DNA of 64,000 bases. It comes from Branchinecta lynchi (taxonomy: Eukaryota; Arthropoda; Branchiopoda; Anostraca; Branchinectidae). Under the pieces are notes generated by a model. It saw only the letters and a program-made list of their open reading frames with translations. It was not told where the DNA came from and searched no databases. This document shows, piece after piece, positions 1 to 13,600 of this stretch (position 1 is the first letter of the stretch; each line of letters begins with the position of its first letter). Made by a program: the position numbers and the translations under genes. The stretch spans positions 13,358,202-13,422,201 of the forward strand of contig JAKZAP010000018.1 of the NCBI GenBank assembly GCA_023053575.1, read 5' to 3'.

Positions 1-181
1 TCCGTTCTCGAAGGTATCGATTCGTACGTGTTTAGAAGAAGGGAGTAGAGTAATCAACAATTTTATACAAAATTAACGATGGTGCCACAAATCCTGGAGG
101 GAATTCTAGTTCGTATCGATTTGATGACGGTGACGAGAATTCATGCAGGTTTTTCAGGCCAGGCCACTATTGCCACATTAC

Positions 182-525
182 TTGTGTTTTTGCAGATACC
201 CTGGTAACGGCTACCACGGTCTATAGTCATTTTTGCAGTTATCGTGGTATCTGATACCACGGTCCGACCGTGGTAACTGATCGGGGTATCTGAAAAAGTC
301 ATCTCACTTTCATCAATTTTTGTCAAATTGGTGGGAAAGAAGTTTGGCACTTAGTGATGTGACTGAATATCAGGTTTTCTTTTGGGATGACTTCGAAAAG
401 CGCAATTTCGGCAATTGTCGTTTTTGCAGAGCAACCGTATATCAGATCCCACGATAACTGCACAAACGACTAATTGCAGATCCAGTTACCGTGGTAACAG
501 ATAGCATCGTATATGCAAAAACATA
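182..525. mobile_element. MITE of the GTTGCG/GATACCA family, degenerate copy
   Basis: It shares the internal text of the copies at 53368 and 61651 ('GGGATGACTTCGAAAAG', 'GACTAATTGCAGATCCAGTT') and their repeated GTGGTATC palindromes. The terminal inverted repeats are worn. It lies 65 bp from ZZZ3 exon 5. The short ORF at 141-350 is an accident of this element. Confidence 0.75.
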
Positions 526-589
526 TTATTCACTAAGTAGCCCTCAAGCTCATACTATTACTGAAGATGGTGAGGGAGTGAAATCCTAC

Positions 590-718
590 CTTGAATCCTT
601 CATGCGAGGTTGGTCCTATTTCTTCTTGTTTCTTTTCAACCTTCTTGACAAACTTCAGCCACAAAATCTCTGTGTACTCAGGCTCATGACGCATTTCTGG
701 GGGCACATCGTTTTCATC
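590..718 (-). CDS. ZZZ3: ZZZ3 exon 5 (residues 319-361), last one in the window
   Basis: The acceptor is GTCTTGACAG and the donor TTCAAG|GTAGGA, phase 0. It encodes '[19 protein letters not shown]' followed by a lysine-rich linker ending '...SHEGFK'. In vertebrate ZZZ3 the same linker ends 'VGFKCDNCG', the start of the ZZ finger. I do not find a ZZ-finger exon in 1-589, so it must lie outside. Confidence 0.88.
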
Positions 719-3700
719 CTGTCAAGACAACAGTTAAAGCGGCAAGGAAACACTAAATCATGTTTACTCCACTTCACCACGGCAGACTCGAGCGTTTTCG
801 ACAGATTTGTTGAAGCTTTAAGGTATCTTCACCTGGTTTTTCCAAATTAATTGAAAGATGTATTTACAACAGAGTATATAATTTCCTTGATTCTCATGAT
901 TTTTTTTCTAAGACACAATTTGGATTCAGGAAGCAACACAGCACCCAAGAAGCCATCTTAGCAATGGTTCAACGTGTACATGAATGTTTGGATAAAAAGC
1001 TTATACCAGCGACTATATTTTTGGATTTGGAAAAAGCATTCGATACAATTTCTCATGAAATTTTACTCCATAAGTTAAATCGTTGTGGAATAAGAGGTCG
1101 AGCTCTTGATTTATTTTCATCATATTTAAAACACCGGTCTCAACTCACAATTATTAACGATACTTCATCCGAAATTCTCAATTTATCGGATGTGGGTGTC
1201 CCTCAGGGGTCTATTCTAGGCCCTCTACTGTTCATAATTTATATCAACGACCTCCCAGCAGCTACAACAAATCTTAGTCTAAACATTCTTTTTGCGGATG
1301 ATACTGGTTCGACACTAGCTGGAGAATCGGAAAATGAATTGCAAGCTAAATTACAATTAGTGTTTTCACAATTGATGTTGTGGCTTAAAGCTAACCGGCT
1401 ATCATTGAATGCGGCAAAAACTAATTTTATTATTTATAGTAGGATTGGAAAGAAGGCACCAACACTAACATCAATTAAGGACTTTCATACAAATATTGTA
1501 ATACATAGAATGAGTTCAGCTCGTTACCTTGGAATTTATATTGATGAACATTTATCATATAATGAACATTCGAACAGGCTAAGAATTAAATTGGCTCAGG
1601 GTGTGGGAGTAATGAGTAGGCTCAAGAATTTTTTTCCTTATGAAATTCTTCGGCTAATTTATTTTGCTCTTGTTCATTCGCATCTCACTTATTGCCCTTT
1701 AATATATCTGGCTACATTTAAAACTCATCTTAAACCATTACAGATTTTTACAAAACCGTGCTTTAAAGATTTTGCGAACTTTTTTACCATCACCGTCATC
1801 ACTTCCTGGGGTAAGTCAAACAGAAACCATGTATATTCTGATCAATATTTTGCCCGTTTCTGAACTATTTAACTTTGCGTCGTTCCTATTTAAAACAAAG
1901 TATGACCGTTGCCAGCTTCCATCATATTTCCATTCAAATGATTTCTTTCCTTGCCCACTAAAGCACCAGTACGATAACCGTCATAAATGGAAGATCCGAA
2001 GTCAAAGAGTAGCTTCAGAGAGGTCTCGTTTTTCTCCATCTTATTCAGTTTAGAATTCATGGCAAATTTTATTTCCTAAAATTGATTCTACAAAATCCCT
2101 TGAAAGTATAAAAAAAACAGCTGTCTCAAATTCTCATTAACAAGTTTAAGAATGGATAATTAACAGTTAGAGATTGGTTGTTTTTCATGTTTATTTGTGT
2201 GTTTTCCTCTAGTGATACTGGTTTTCAGTCACCCATCCTTCATTTTTGTTGTTGTTTTTGTTTGGAATGATTTCGCTTCGTGCTGGCGTTGTCGTGCGGT
2301 GATCTTTCTACTCAGCGTTGGGTCGATTTCGTTTTATTGATTTTATTTTATGGAAGGGTCTGAACCATTCGATGATTTTATTCTCTCCGGTTCAAACCCT
2401 GAAATAATTGTAAGTGCAGAGTATAGTATTGTTAATGTTTATGTATTATATAAAGTAAGAATAAAAAAACCTTGAACCTTGACTAACATGGATGGGAAAC
2501 AACTGAATGTCGAAGACAAATTATTTGATATTTCCTAAGCCGTTCTTCGTTTTCGTAGAAAGGATTATGCCACTGTTGACCTGAGAAGACTGGTGAACTC
2601 ACCTCGGAGTTGCCAACCTCATTTCTACGAAGGCCTGGCCAGAAAGGACAACGAGTTCGGTAAGAAAAAAAAAAAAAAAAACAAGACCAAAGGGTTCTAA
2701 TGGGACCCCAAAGGGGAATATTTGTCGATAAATATTTATCGATATGTTCAGTATTTGCCAAACCCGTACACATTTGATATCAATTTATCAGAGCACTGAA
2801 CAACATCCACTAAGGCTTCCCTCTCCGAAAAAAAACCAGTAAACTGTGAAACAGTTGAATCCTTCAAAAAATTCGTTGATGAGAGTGGGAAGCTGAATGC
2901 CGTTGATACCAGTATCAACGTGTGATGTTTTCACCACAAAACAAGCATACCATTGCACAGACGAATTCATACAGTCAGCTACAGAGCAATTTCTATAGGA
3001 AAAATCCTTATTTTGATCCAAGCTGCAATTAAGGAAATTTAAGGTAAGTCACAATTTCCAGCTAAAAGGCTCATTCGAAACAATCCTGTTTTGAGTAGAT
3101 TCCGACAGGATGAGGCGAGGACAAACAGTGTTTCCTGATTCACCCTTTCTTTTCAGGTAGGCTAAACCTTCATCCCAAAAATAATCTTCAACGACATCGT
3201 AATTTTATTTTATGTTTTCCCCATTTTTGGCCCGACTCCTGTCAAACTACTTGTCCCGTGAGAAAATAAAGCTAATTTTTGGATTCAACATGGATTGTTA
3301 GCCCTTTCTTGATGTTCCGATCGACATTTCTTGCTAAAAAAAATGTCTGGTTTCTGCCGGATTTCGGATGAACTAAAGCGAGAAAAGTCAGGTTCACACA
3401 TGGTTTCAGCTTGCATTTTTGCTTTTATAAGGAAGTTCCAATTAACTTAAGAATAAACTTTAGTCCTACGAAATATCCGGTTTTCACCAGGTTCCAGTCA
3501 GTCTACTTGTACGGAGGGAACAAATAGTTACAATATAGATTCAGTGTGTATCCTTACCTCTAAATCGACCATCTAATTGACCGTTTAACCTCTAATCAAC
3601 TTCAGATAAGACTTTCACCCTTACCAACTTTCCTCTTTTCGCCAGATTCCGGGGAAAACTACTTGTCCGGCGAAAAAGGAAAATTCAAAAACAGATACAG

Positions 3701-4546
3701 CATGTCTCTGTACCCCTGCATCGATCTTTTATTGAACTTCAGATAGAACATTTACTTTTATGAAATTTCCTGTTTTGCCGGATTCCAGACGAACTATTTG
3801 TTCGGCGCGAAAACGAAGTTCTGTTGTAGATTCAGTGTGTCTCCTTACCCCTAAATCGACTCTATAGCACTAGATTGAACAAATATTTTTTTTCTTTCCC
3901 TCCACACGCCCTAAGGCTACGAACTTGACCTGTACTTTGACCTAATGGATCCTCACATACCAAGTTTGAACCAAATATCTCAACCCCTTCGAGAGTTATC
4001 GTGCTGACAGACGGATAACTTTTACGAAGTCATAGGTATCTCGTCACTTACGTTTTGGGTTCACAAAAACCACCAAAAGAGAAGTGATGACTAGAAGGCA
4101 ATTGATGTAAAAACGGGAAAATGAACCAAGGCGCGGAAGACTGGTGACAGAAAAAGCAACGTTTAAATAGTGTTTGTGAATGCCAGGTTTAAGCAGGAAC
4201 ACAGTTTTTCATTTCGCCAGTCAAATGTCAACTGCGTGAACTTTCCTTCAGCAGTAGTGTTCGCTTCGACTTCGACTTCATGCGTTATTTTCAGCCGTTT
4301 AAGTTATTTTTTTTTTGGATAGTTAGCAGCGTTTTTGGTTGAATATTTTGTAGTTCTTACTTCTGGGATCCCAAAACGTAAGTGGAGGGATACCCATGAC
4401 TTTTTAAAGTTTTCCGTCTGTCCGTTCGTCCGTCTGTGAGCACGATAACTCTCGAAGGAAATTAGATATTTAGATGAAAGTTGGTGTAAGGATTCTTTAG
4501 GTCAAGGGACATGTCGAGTTCATAGATGGGATCTGTAGCCCTACAT

Positions 4547-4609
<63 letters not shown>

Positions 4610-7600
4610 GTAAATTTAGGGGTAGGGGGTTCAAATTAAAGGGCGAACAAAATATTTTTTAACAGCAAATGAGTCGCTTTAAGGGTAAGAAGACTTGTTG
4701 AACACGAATATGAAAATCATATTCTCACCGGAAAAGTAGTTCGCCTGGAATCCGGCCAATGCCGGAAATTTTGTAAAATGTAAAAGTTTTAGTTGATTAG
4801 ATGTTGATTTAGAGGTAAGAGGACATGTTGAACATATATCAAATTCATTCTCGTTGGACAAGTAGTTCGCCCGGAATCCCGCCAAAACGGAAAGATTTGT
4901 CAAGAGTAAAAGTTTTATCTGAAGTTGATTAGACGTTCAGTTTGGGGGGAAAGACGACATGCTGAATCCGTCTATGCGATCATTTTCTACTCGGACATAC
5001 AGTTCGCCCGGAATCCGGCAAACTTTGTATAAGTATAAGTTTTATCTGAAGCTGATTAAAGGTTCGAAGTTGTGATAAGGAAGCATGCTGAAACCGTATA
5101 TAAAATTTATTTTCTCGCCGGATAAACAGTAGGTCCGGAATCCGGCCAAAACCTAAAAATTTGTTAAAACTTAAAGTTTTATCTGAAGTTAAAGTTCAAT
5201 GGGCACATCAAACTACCCCAATCCCACTCTGTAACAACCTAGGAACAATGCTTACCCCCTAGATCAGCAGCTTTTTCAACAGTTACCTCTCTGTGATGTT
5301 TCAACGCCTAATTTTTTGGGCCAGTACATGCTCAATTTACTAGCTTGGACAAAGATAAAAGTGATGTTTCTTATAATACTTAGTAGATCTTTATTTTATG
5401 CATAAATCAGCTTGTATAATTCAGATTTGAATAGGTTATTTGTTTTTGAACGATTTTTGTAGCTATGTTATTTTTTATAAGCTTATTGCATATTCTGGTA
5501 CACTTTATAAAGCAAGCTAATCAAGCTTCATATTCCACAAAGAAAAACTTTTAATAGGCACTTTAAGCCATGGAACTTCTGATCAAACACTAGAACGATG
5601 AGGTAAACTACATCTACTTTGGTGAAATCTCAAATATATCCTTTTCTATCAAGCATTGCTGGGAGTTTTCGAATTTCCTGCCACGATATCCCAGCTCCTA
5701 AGATTTGGATCGCCCAAATGCCAGAGAGGTAAAGACAAGGGATAACAAGAAAACGGCCGATTTTCGTAGCGCCTTCTAAAGGAAGTCGGAAATTTTTATT
5801 TGTGAAGCATTTAATACAAAGTAAAGCATTGGAAGTGTCCATTGTGCTTTAATTATATATTCTATTTAGGGGTAAAGAGATATGCAAAATTCATTTTTGA
5901 GCTTTACTTTTTTGCCAGACAAATAGTCCGCCCGTATTCCGGCCGAAACAGGAAATTTGGCAGAGGCAGGGAGTTTTGATCAATTTCGTCAAAGAAGATA
6001 TGACATGTAGGGGTAAATACACACATGCTGAATCCATATCTGAGCTTGTTTTCTCAGATGAATAGCAATTGGCCTTATTCTGTTTCTAAATTAAAATAGT
6101 AAAAGTGTACAAGGAGCTGGATAAAATATTCAATTTTTGGGATCCTATCGAAACCTTTGGTCTTGTTTGATTGGGCGTCCAAAACCGGGTAGGTCAAGCT
6201 CCTTTCTTTCTTTATTTTTCTTCAGGTTTTTGCGTTGCTGATGTTTTAAGGGTAATCCTTACGGGCTAGTCTCTGGACATTGAAAAGTTTCCTTTTATTT
6301 TTTTAATAAACACTTAATTTTCTCTCCCACAGGGAACCCTCCACCGTAACAAACTGAGATGCGGCTACAGCATATTCAGGAGGAAACTTTCAACCTCCGA
6401 GTATGCTCTGAGCTTCTGAGAGGCGAGATAAAAGCATACAATGTCACCAACAAACTCACCGAAACATCACTGACATCGTCATCTGCTTGGTTCTGTCCAT
6501 CGAGGGTTGATGGCTCTTCGCCGCGACCGAATTTCTCTGTTTTTGCGATGAGCGAAGTCTCAGTATCCTCCATGGTTACAGCCAGGCCTGACGTACCCCA
6601 GAACGTCGAGGGGAGAAGGATGTTTCGAAGACGAGTCGTCGCTGAGTCAAATTTACGTTGCTAATAAAAGGGCTGAATTAAGAAAGTAATATATGTGTTG
6701 TTAATTGCTCGAACAATACCTTCTTCAGGGTCTAAATCCTACGCCTGGACGGAATCGACAGCTCAGCTACACTGTAAAAACAAATCTTGCAGTATTTGCT
6801 ACTGGGATTAATCTTGTCTCCAAAAAGATAATCTTATTTCTAATTCGGATTAATCCTATCTCAGTAGAGATAAGATTAATCCCAGTAGCAAATGCTGAAG
6901 TTAACTTTAATGCTTACTCGGAGACATTTTTTACAGTCTACTACATTATATTTACATTACTAAACTAAAATCATAAACACTCATATATACTCAACTTATA
7001 GATAGATAGATAGATCAGTGTATTTCAAAAGCCCAAGGGCCGTATACAAAAAAAAAAAGAAAACAAAAATATAACTTAAACAATCAGACTCCTTCTTAAT
7101 TCTAAACATTTGTCTATGTACACGCCCACTCGAGTAATAACGGTAGGGTTTTTATTTTTCCTTTGACCTGGCTTACTAAACTTCACACAGAATTGCTTTG
7201 AGATTGGTTAAATCATTCCCGAAGTTAACCAAAGCTTCCCAGAATAACGATTACCCCACCGTGACACAAAAGAGTAGAAGTTATCTACTAATCCTAGTAT
7301 AAACCCTAGCGTACAACCAGAACAAATAATCTTACAGAACCTCCGTCTTTCGTCCCATGCAGCCACTATGGATTCCCTATTAAAACTGAGCGGAGCAAGA
7401 GCTACTTGCTGTGATCTTTGAGTTGATACCCGTCTACTTCCCTCTTCGCCGCTGCGCATACCAGATGAAAAAACCGTGGGATGACAGCAGGGACGGAGAA
7501 CCCGATCTGCAGCGAGTTAGACGTGACGTCACAATGGTAGGCAACCAATCGGATGTAAAGGATGACTCAGACGGCGTTCTGCGATGTAGCTGTTTGTAGA

Positions 7601-10600
7601 GGTAACAAATTATGATGTTCTGTGTAGCTCCTCCACTCGTTTGCATCGGGTAGGGTATCAGAATATATTCGACTCCGCATGGTCGTATTACAGAGATAGG
7701 GAGACGGCGGTTCTATAACTCTTTGTTCCTGGTACAACACATGGACCGTGAGCTGCACTTCATTTGCGCATCGATATTTGGCTCTCACGCATATACGTAA
7801 ACGCTGTCTTTTTATTTCTTCAGTTTAAGCTGATTTCTTGTTGCTTTGAAAAGACTAAAGTTCACACCCTATTTTGCTGAGCAGCATGAAAGAACATCTC
7901 CTTCAATGCCTCTCCAGCAACAGAACAATTAAGGAAATGGACCAAAAGCCCTGCAGGTGAGAAAAGACCTGACCACCTCAAGCCCATTATACCATAAACG
8001 ATCGCCTCCAAAAGTAACAACGAAATAAGGCGACGGTACTCTCCAAAACACGAAGCAGCCTCATTAGCAACTGTTTTTGCCATGTGAGCAAAAGAGAAGA
8101 TTCTACCATGCCGAAGAAAGCTCCATTCGCCATCCCGATAGCCGGTTGGAAGAAACTCCGGGGTTGTCAACGTAAAACGTGTCCGAGCACCTTCAAAAAA
8201 GAAGTCATGCCCATCGGAGGCTTCCGCCGATATGGGAAGAGATGGGATCCCTACTGGATTCAAATTTCGAAGGCATTCACAGAAGATCTAGATTCATGGC
8301 ATGCCTTGGTCCGTCAGGTCCTGTCGCCAGGGAGGGCTGCACAGCTTTCGTCCTGACACAAGTGTAAGTAAGCAAGTACAACAAGACCAAAGGTTTCGAT
8401 GGGATCCCAAAAATTCAATATTTGATCCAGACAATTGGGTCTTGTCTTCGCTCCAGTCTTCGCCAGACTCCTTTAACATTTTTAATATTAAAATTCAGAA
8501 TAAGATTAAGGACAAATCGCTAATCATCAGATATAGATTCAGCATGTGTGTTTACCCCTATAAGTCATACCTATTTTGACGAAAACTTCCTGCCTTACTT
8601 CTGCCAATGTTCCGTTTTCGGCCGACTTCCGGAACTACTTGTCCGGCGATAAAAGAAAGCTAGAAAACGAATTCAGCATATCTTCTTTCCCCTATATCGA
8701 ACATCTAATCAACTTCAAATAAAAATCGAACTTATAACAAATTTTCCGGTTCCAGTCGGATTCCGGGCGAACCATATACCTGGGTAAAAAATGATTGTCA
8801 TATAGGGATTCAGCATCTCTTCTTACCCCAATATCGGATTTCTAATCAACTACAAATTAAATTTTTTAGTTTAACAAACTTTCTGGTTTTGGTCGGATTC
8901 CGACGAACTACTTGTTCGGGTAGAAAATGATTTTACAAGTATTTAGCATGTTTTATTACCCCTAAATCGAACATCTAATCAACATCAAATAGAACATTTA
9001 CTTTTAACAAACTTTCCGGTTTTTGCCGGATTCCGGAAAAACTACTTATCGTATTAGCTTTTTAAAAATAGGCCTATTTTGTTTGCCCGTTAATTTGAAC
9101 TCGTCCCCCCCCCCCTGAATGTAGGGCTACAGATCCCATCTACGAACTTGACCTTACACTTGACCCAGAGAGTCCTCGCACCAAATTTCATCAAAATATC
9201 TCATTCCCTTCGAGAGTTATCGTGCTCACAGACGGACGGACGGAAAGACGGACAACTTTTAGGTATCCCTCCACTTACGTTTTGGAATCCCAAAAATGAT
9301 TGACTTTTATACTGGCTCTACTAAATGTCGAGTACGGTACATCTATCGCTGTCACAGCCTATTCCCAACGCAGGTCACGGCATGCAAGACAGGGTCACAA
9401 CTCACCCGCTAAAATTCTCAAGAGGTCTGTGAAATTCAGAAAATAACCATTTAGGAGTTAATTTCCAGTGTGAGAGGATCCTCGGCGTACTGGGCAGCTT
9501 ATGTCATGGAGTATACTAAATACTAGGTCTACCTACAGGCCATCCAAAAACAGGTACTGATGTCTGACTGGCGAAGCGCCCTTGTCATATCTATCTCAAT
9601 TTTTTCTTACCCGTTTTGTTGAATGATATTTATCAAATCCATACTTCCTGCCAGGCACAGGCAATCCAGCTTTTTGAAGTTTAATGAAGAACTTCTGCAC
9701 TCGACTCTGGACTTGAAGCGGTGTTCTGTTACCTGCAAGAATATTTTTAAGGATAGCCAATAGTTCCGTTTTTGATCTGAATTCTCAGTTCTCCGTTCTC
9801 TCTTCTGAATTCTCTATTCTCGTACAAATTACCGTTTTTGCTCCTCTGGCTTCTCCATTCTCGCTTTTGACAAAAATACTAATTTCGCAGCTCGTCCGCA
9901 ACCCCGTATACAGGGTGGGGAATGTGGTCCACCAGTCTCATTCGCGGAACACACCAGTCTCACTGTTTTGAACCATCAGTCTCAGAAAAATGGCGCCGGG
10001 AACCACCAGTCTCGGAAACGAGACCAAAAGTCTCAAATTCAGACCAACAGTCTCATCTAATTTCCAATTTATTTAAAGTAAAAAAGTGTTTTCTTTGTTT
10101 TTCTCTATCAGTCCCTTGAATTACGCGCTTGTGTCAGCACTACAGGTAGAGTGAAGCTTGGGCTTTCAATACATGTATTCATCTCTGCTATTGGCTTGGT
10201 ACTTCTCAGTGAGTAGGGCTCTGAAAAAGCAAACAAATTTATTTTTTTTGTTTTCTGTGTTTTTTACTAGACTTCTGCTACTCTGCCAACTACAACAGGT
10301 AAAGTGAAGCCTGGGCTTTCAAACGATATATGATTCACTGTTACTGGATTACCAAGTGTCACATTGGGTGGCTCTGAAAAAACTGTTTTCGTAAACAAAT
10401 GTAATTTCTAGGCTGTCTATGAGATTTCTTGGAATTTTCTAACTTTGCGACCAGTTTTGGTAGATAGACATCCATGTATCTCTGATACTGGCTTAGTCAG
10501 TATGTTGCTGGGTTCCTATGGTAAACTCATTAGCTGTTTGTTTTTAACTGCCTGCTTGATACTGTTGAATGTTTTGTCGCCTCTGTTCAGTTCACCTGAC

Positions 10601-13600
10601 TGACTGGTCCGGTATTAGTTTGTTCCATTTCCATGCTTAAAATACTATTCTGAGGCTGTCTCTACACAACTACAGTAAGCGGTCAAGTAACACTCAATGG
10701 AACCTATTATCGCTCACCAGAGCTGCGTTTTATTCGCATTTCTAGTTGACTTAAGTTATTATTTTGCCGTTTTATTTGCTATTCTCAGTTGACTGATAGC
10801 GTTCAATTTATCCAATCTATTGAGATTGTCCACTAAAAGTCACCAGAGCTGCGTTTGATTTGCATTTCCAGTTGACTGAAATAATCTTTTTGCGGTTTTA
10901 TTTGCTATTCACAGTTAGCATTCAATTTATCCAGTAGACTCAGGTTGTCGACAAAAAGTTGACTTTTGCAGATCGAGATAAAATGGTAATTCATTCCATG
11001 GTTAACCGGTTAACCTACAGTAAGCAGTCAAGTATCGCTCAATGGAACCTATTATCACTCACCAGAGCTGCATTCTATTCGCATTTCTAGCTAACTTAAA
11101 TCATCGTTTTACTGTTTTATTTGCTGTTCTCACTTGATTCATATTGTTCGATTTGGCTCCTGGGTTATCCAATCTATTGAGACTGTTGACTGAAAGTTGA
11201 CTTTTGACAAACGAGAACAAATGGTTGTTTGTTCCATGGTTAACCGGTTAACCTACAGTAAGCTGTCAAGTAAACTCAATGGAACCTATTATCGCTCACC
11301 AGAGCTGCGTTCGATTCGCCTTTCCAGTTGACTTAAATCATCATTTTTCCGTTTTATTTGCTATTCTCAGTTGACCGAAAGCGATTGATTTATCCAGTTG
11401 ACATAAATTGTCGATTAAAAGCTGACTTTTGACAACCAAGAACGAATGGTCATTCATTCCATGGTTAACCGGTTAAGCTACAGTAAGCGGTCAAGAGTAA
11501 CGCTCAATGGAACTTATTATCGCTCACCAGAGATGGGTCCGATTTGCATTTCCAGTTGACTTAAATCATCTTTTTGCTGTTTTATTTGCTATTCTCAGTT
11601 GACTGACAGCGTTCAATTTATCCAGTCAACTGAAATTGTCGATTAAAAGTTGACTTTTGACAACCGAGAACAAATGGTCATTTGTTCCATGGTTAACCGG
11701 TTAAGCTACAGTAAGCGGTCAAGTAATACTCAATGGAACTTATTATCGCTCACCAGAGCTGGGTTCGATTTACATTTCCAGTTGAATTAAATCATCTTTT
11801 TGCTGTTTTATTTGCTATTATCAGTTGACTGATAGCATTCAACTTATCCAGTTGACTGGGATTGTCGAGTAAAAGTTGACTTTTGACAACTGAGAACAAA
11901 TGGTCATTCATTCCATGGTTAACCGAGAATGTAAGCGTAGGTTGGGAAAAAGATTGCGGAATCCAACCAACCGGTCACCTTTTACTGGTCATTTCAAATT
12001 GCGGCCATGAGGCCGACATTTTTTCATGTTCTAACAAATCTGGTGCTACAGAGTACGCTACCTATCCAATGATGGTAAAAAAAATAAAAAAATAAGCTTA
12101 TTCTTAATGTTTTACACTGGCTATGGAGGTCTTAGCTAAAAGTGTTCAAGTTAACCTACATGAACTAACGCACCCACTCTGGTAATTTTGTTTTGTTGGT
12201 TTTGGTGATTCTTTTTTCACATACCATACGTTCTTTACTAGTCCTCCATGAATATTCCTCTCACTCTTTTTTTAATTGTTGAAGTACTATCTCATCTACA
12301 GATGTTGCTCTTGTTGTAGGAACATACTATTGTTTGTTACAGACATACTATTGTTTGTTACAGACATACTATTGTTTGTATGTTCAAGTACTATAGATTG
12401 GTGCACGTAAGAGGTCTCTTCATGAGACCCTCAAATTGAAGCTGCTACGTACAGCATCATCAAGGAGACAAGCAATGGGTAATTTTAGTAATTGTCTAAA
12501 TGTTATAGAACATGATTAGGTCGCTTTGTCATATTGTTTTAGTGATGTTCCCTTACCTTCTTGAGTTTCCACACCCTTGCCAAGAGCTAAATCGAACAAT
12601 ATGAATCAACTGAGAACAGCAAATAACAGAGTAAAATGATGATTTAAGTTAGCTAGAAATGCGAATAGAATGCAGCTCTGGTGAGTGATAATAGGTTCCA
12701 TTGAGCGATACTTGACTGCTTACTGTAGGTTAACCGGTTAACCATGGAATGAATTACCATTTTATCTCGATCGTCAAAAGTCAACTTTTTGGTGATTCTT
12801 TTTTCACATACCATATGTTTTACTAGTCCTCCATGAATATTCCTCTCACTCTTTTTCTAATTGTTGAAGTACTATCTCCTCTGCAGATGTTGCTCTTGTT
12901 ATAGGAACATTCTATTGTATGTTACAAACATACTATTGTTTGTAGGTTAAAGTACTATAAATTGGTCCACGTAAGAGGTCTCTTCATGAGACCCTCAAAT
13001 TGAAGCTGCTACGTACAGCATCATCAAGGAGACAAGCAAAGCGTAATTTTAGTAATTGTCTAAATGTTATAGAACATGATTAGGTCGCTTTGTCATATTG
13101 TTTTAGTGATGTTCCCTTACCTTCTTGAGTTTCCACACCCTTGCCAAGAGCTAAATCGAACAATATGAATCAACTGAGAACAGCAAATAACAGAGTTTCA
13201 GTCAACTGGAAATGCAAATCAAATGCAGCTCTGGTGAGCGATAATAGGTTCCATTGAGTACACATATCTGTGGAAAGTCCATGCTTAAATCTACCAAAAC
13301 TGGTTGTAAAGTTAGAAAATCCCAAGAAAGAGAATCTGAGTCGACTGGATAAATTGAATGCTAACTGAGAATAGCAAATAAAACAGCAAAAAGATTATTT
13401 CAGTCAACTGGAAATGCAAATCAAACACAGCTCTGGTGAGCGATAAAATGTTCCATTGAGCGATACTTGACCACTTACTGTTGGTTAACCGGTTATCCAT
13501 GGAATGAATGACCATTTGTTGTCGGTCATCCAAAGTCAACTTTTAGTGGACAATGTCAGTCGACTGGATAAATAGAACCTATCAGTCAACTGAGAATAGG

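Noticed and set aside
491..850. 119-codon plus-strand frame
   Set aside because: It is the opposite-strand shadow of ZZZ3 exon 5 (718-590) plus flanking intron; the minus strand carries the conserved text and splice sites.
6359..6664. 101-codon plus-strand frame
   Set aside because: Antisense of ZZZ3 exon 4; no domain of its own.
8084..8356. 90-codon plus-strand frame
   Set aside because: Partly opposite-strand shadow of 7862-8263 and partly LINE 3' end; no recognisable domain.
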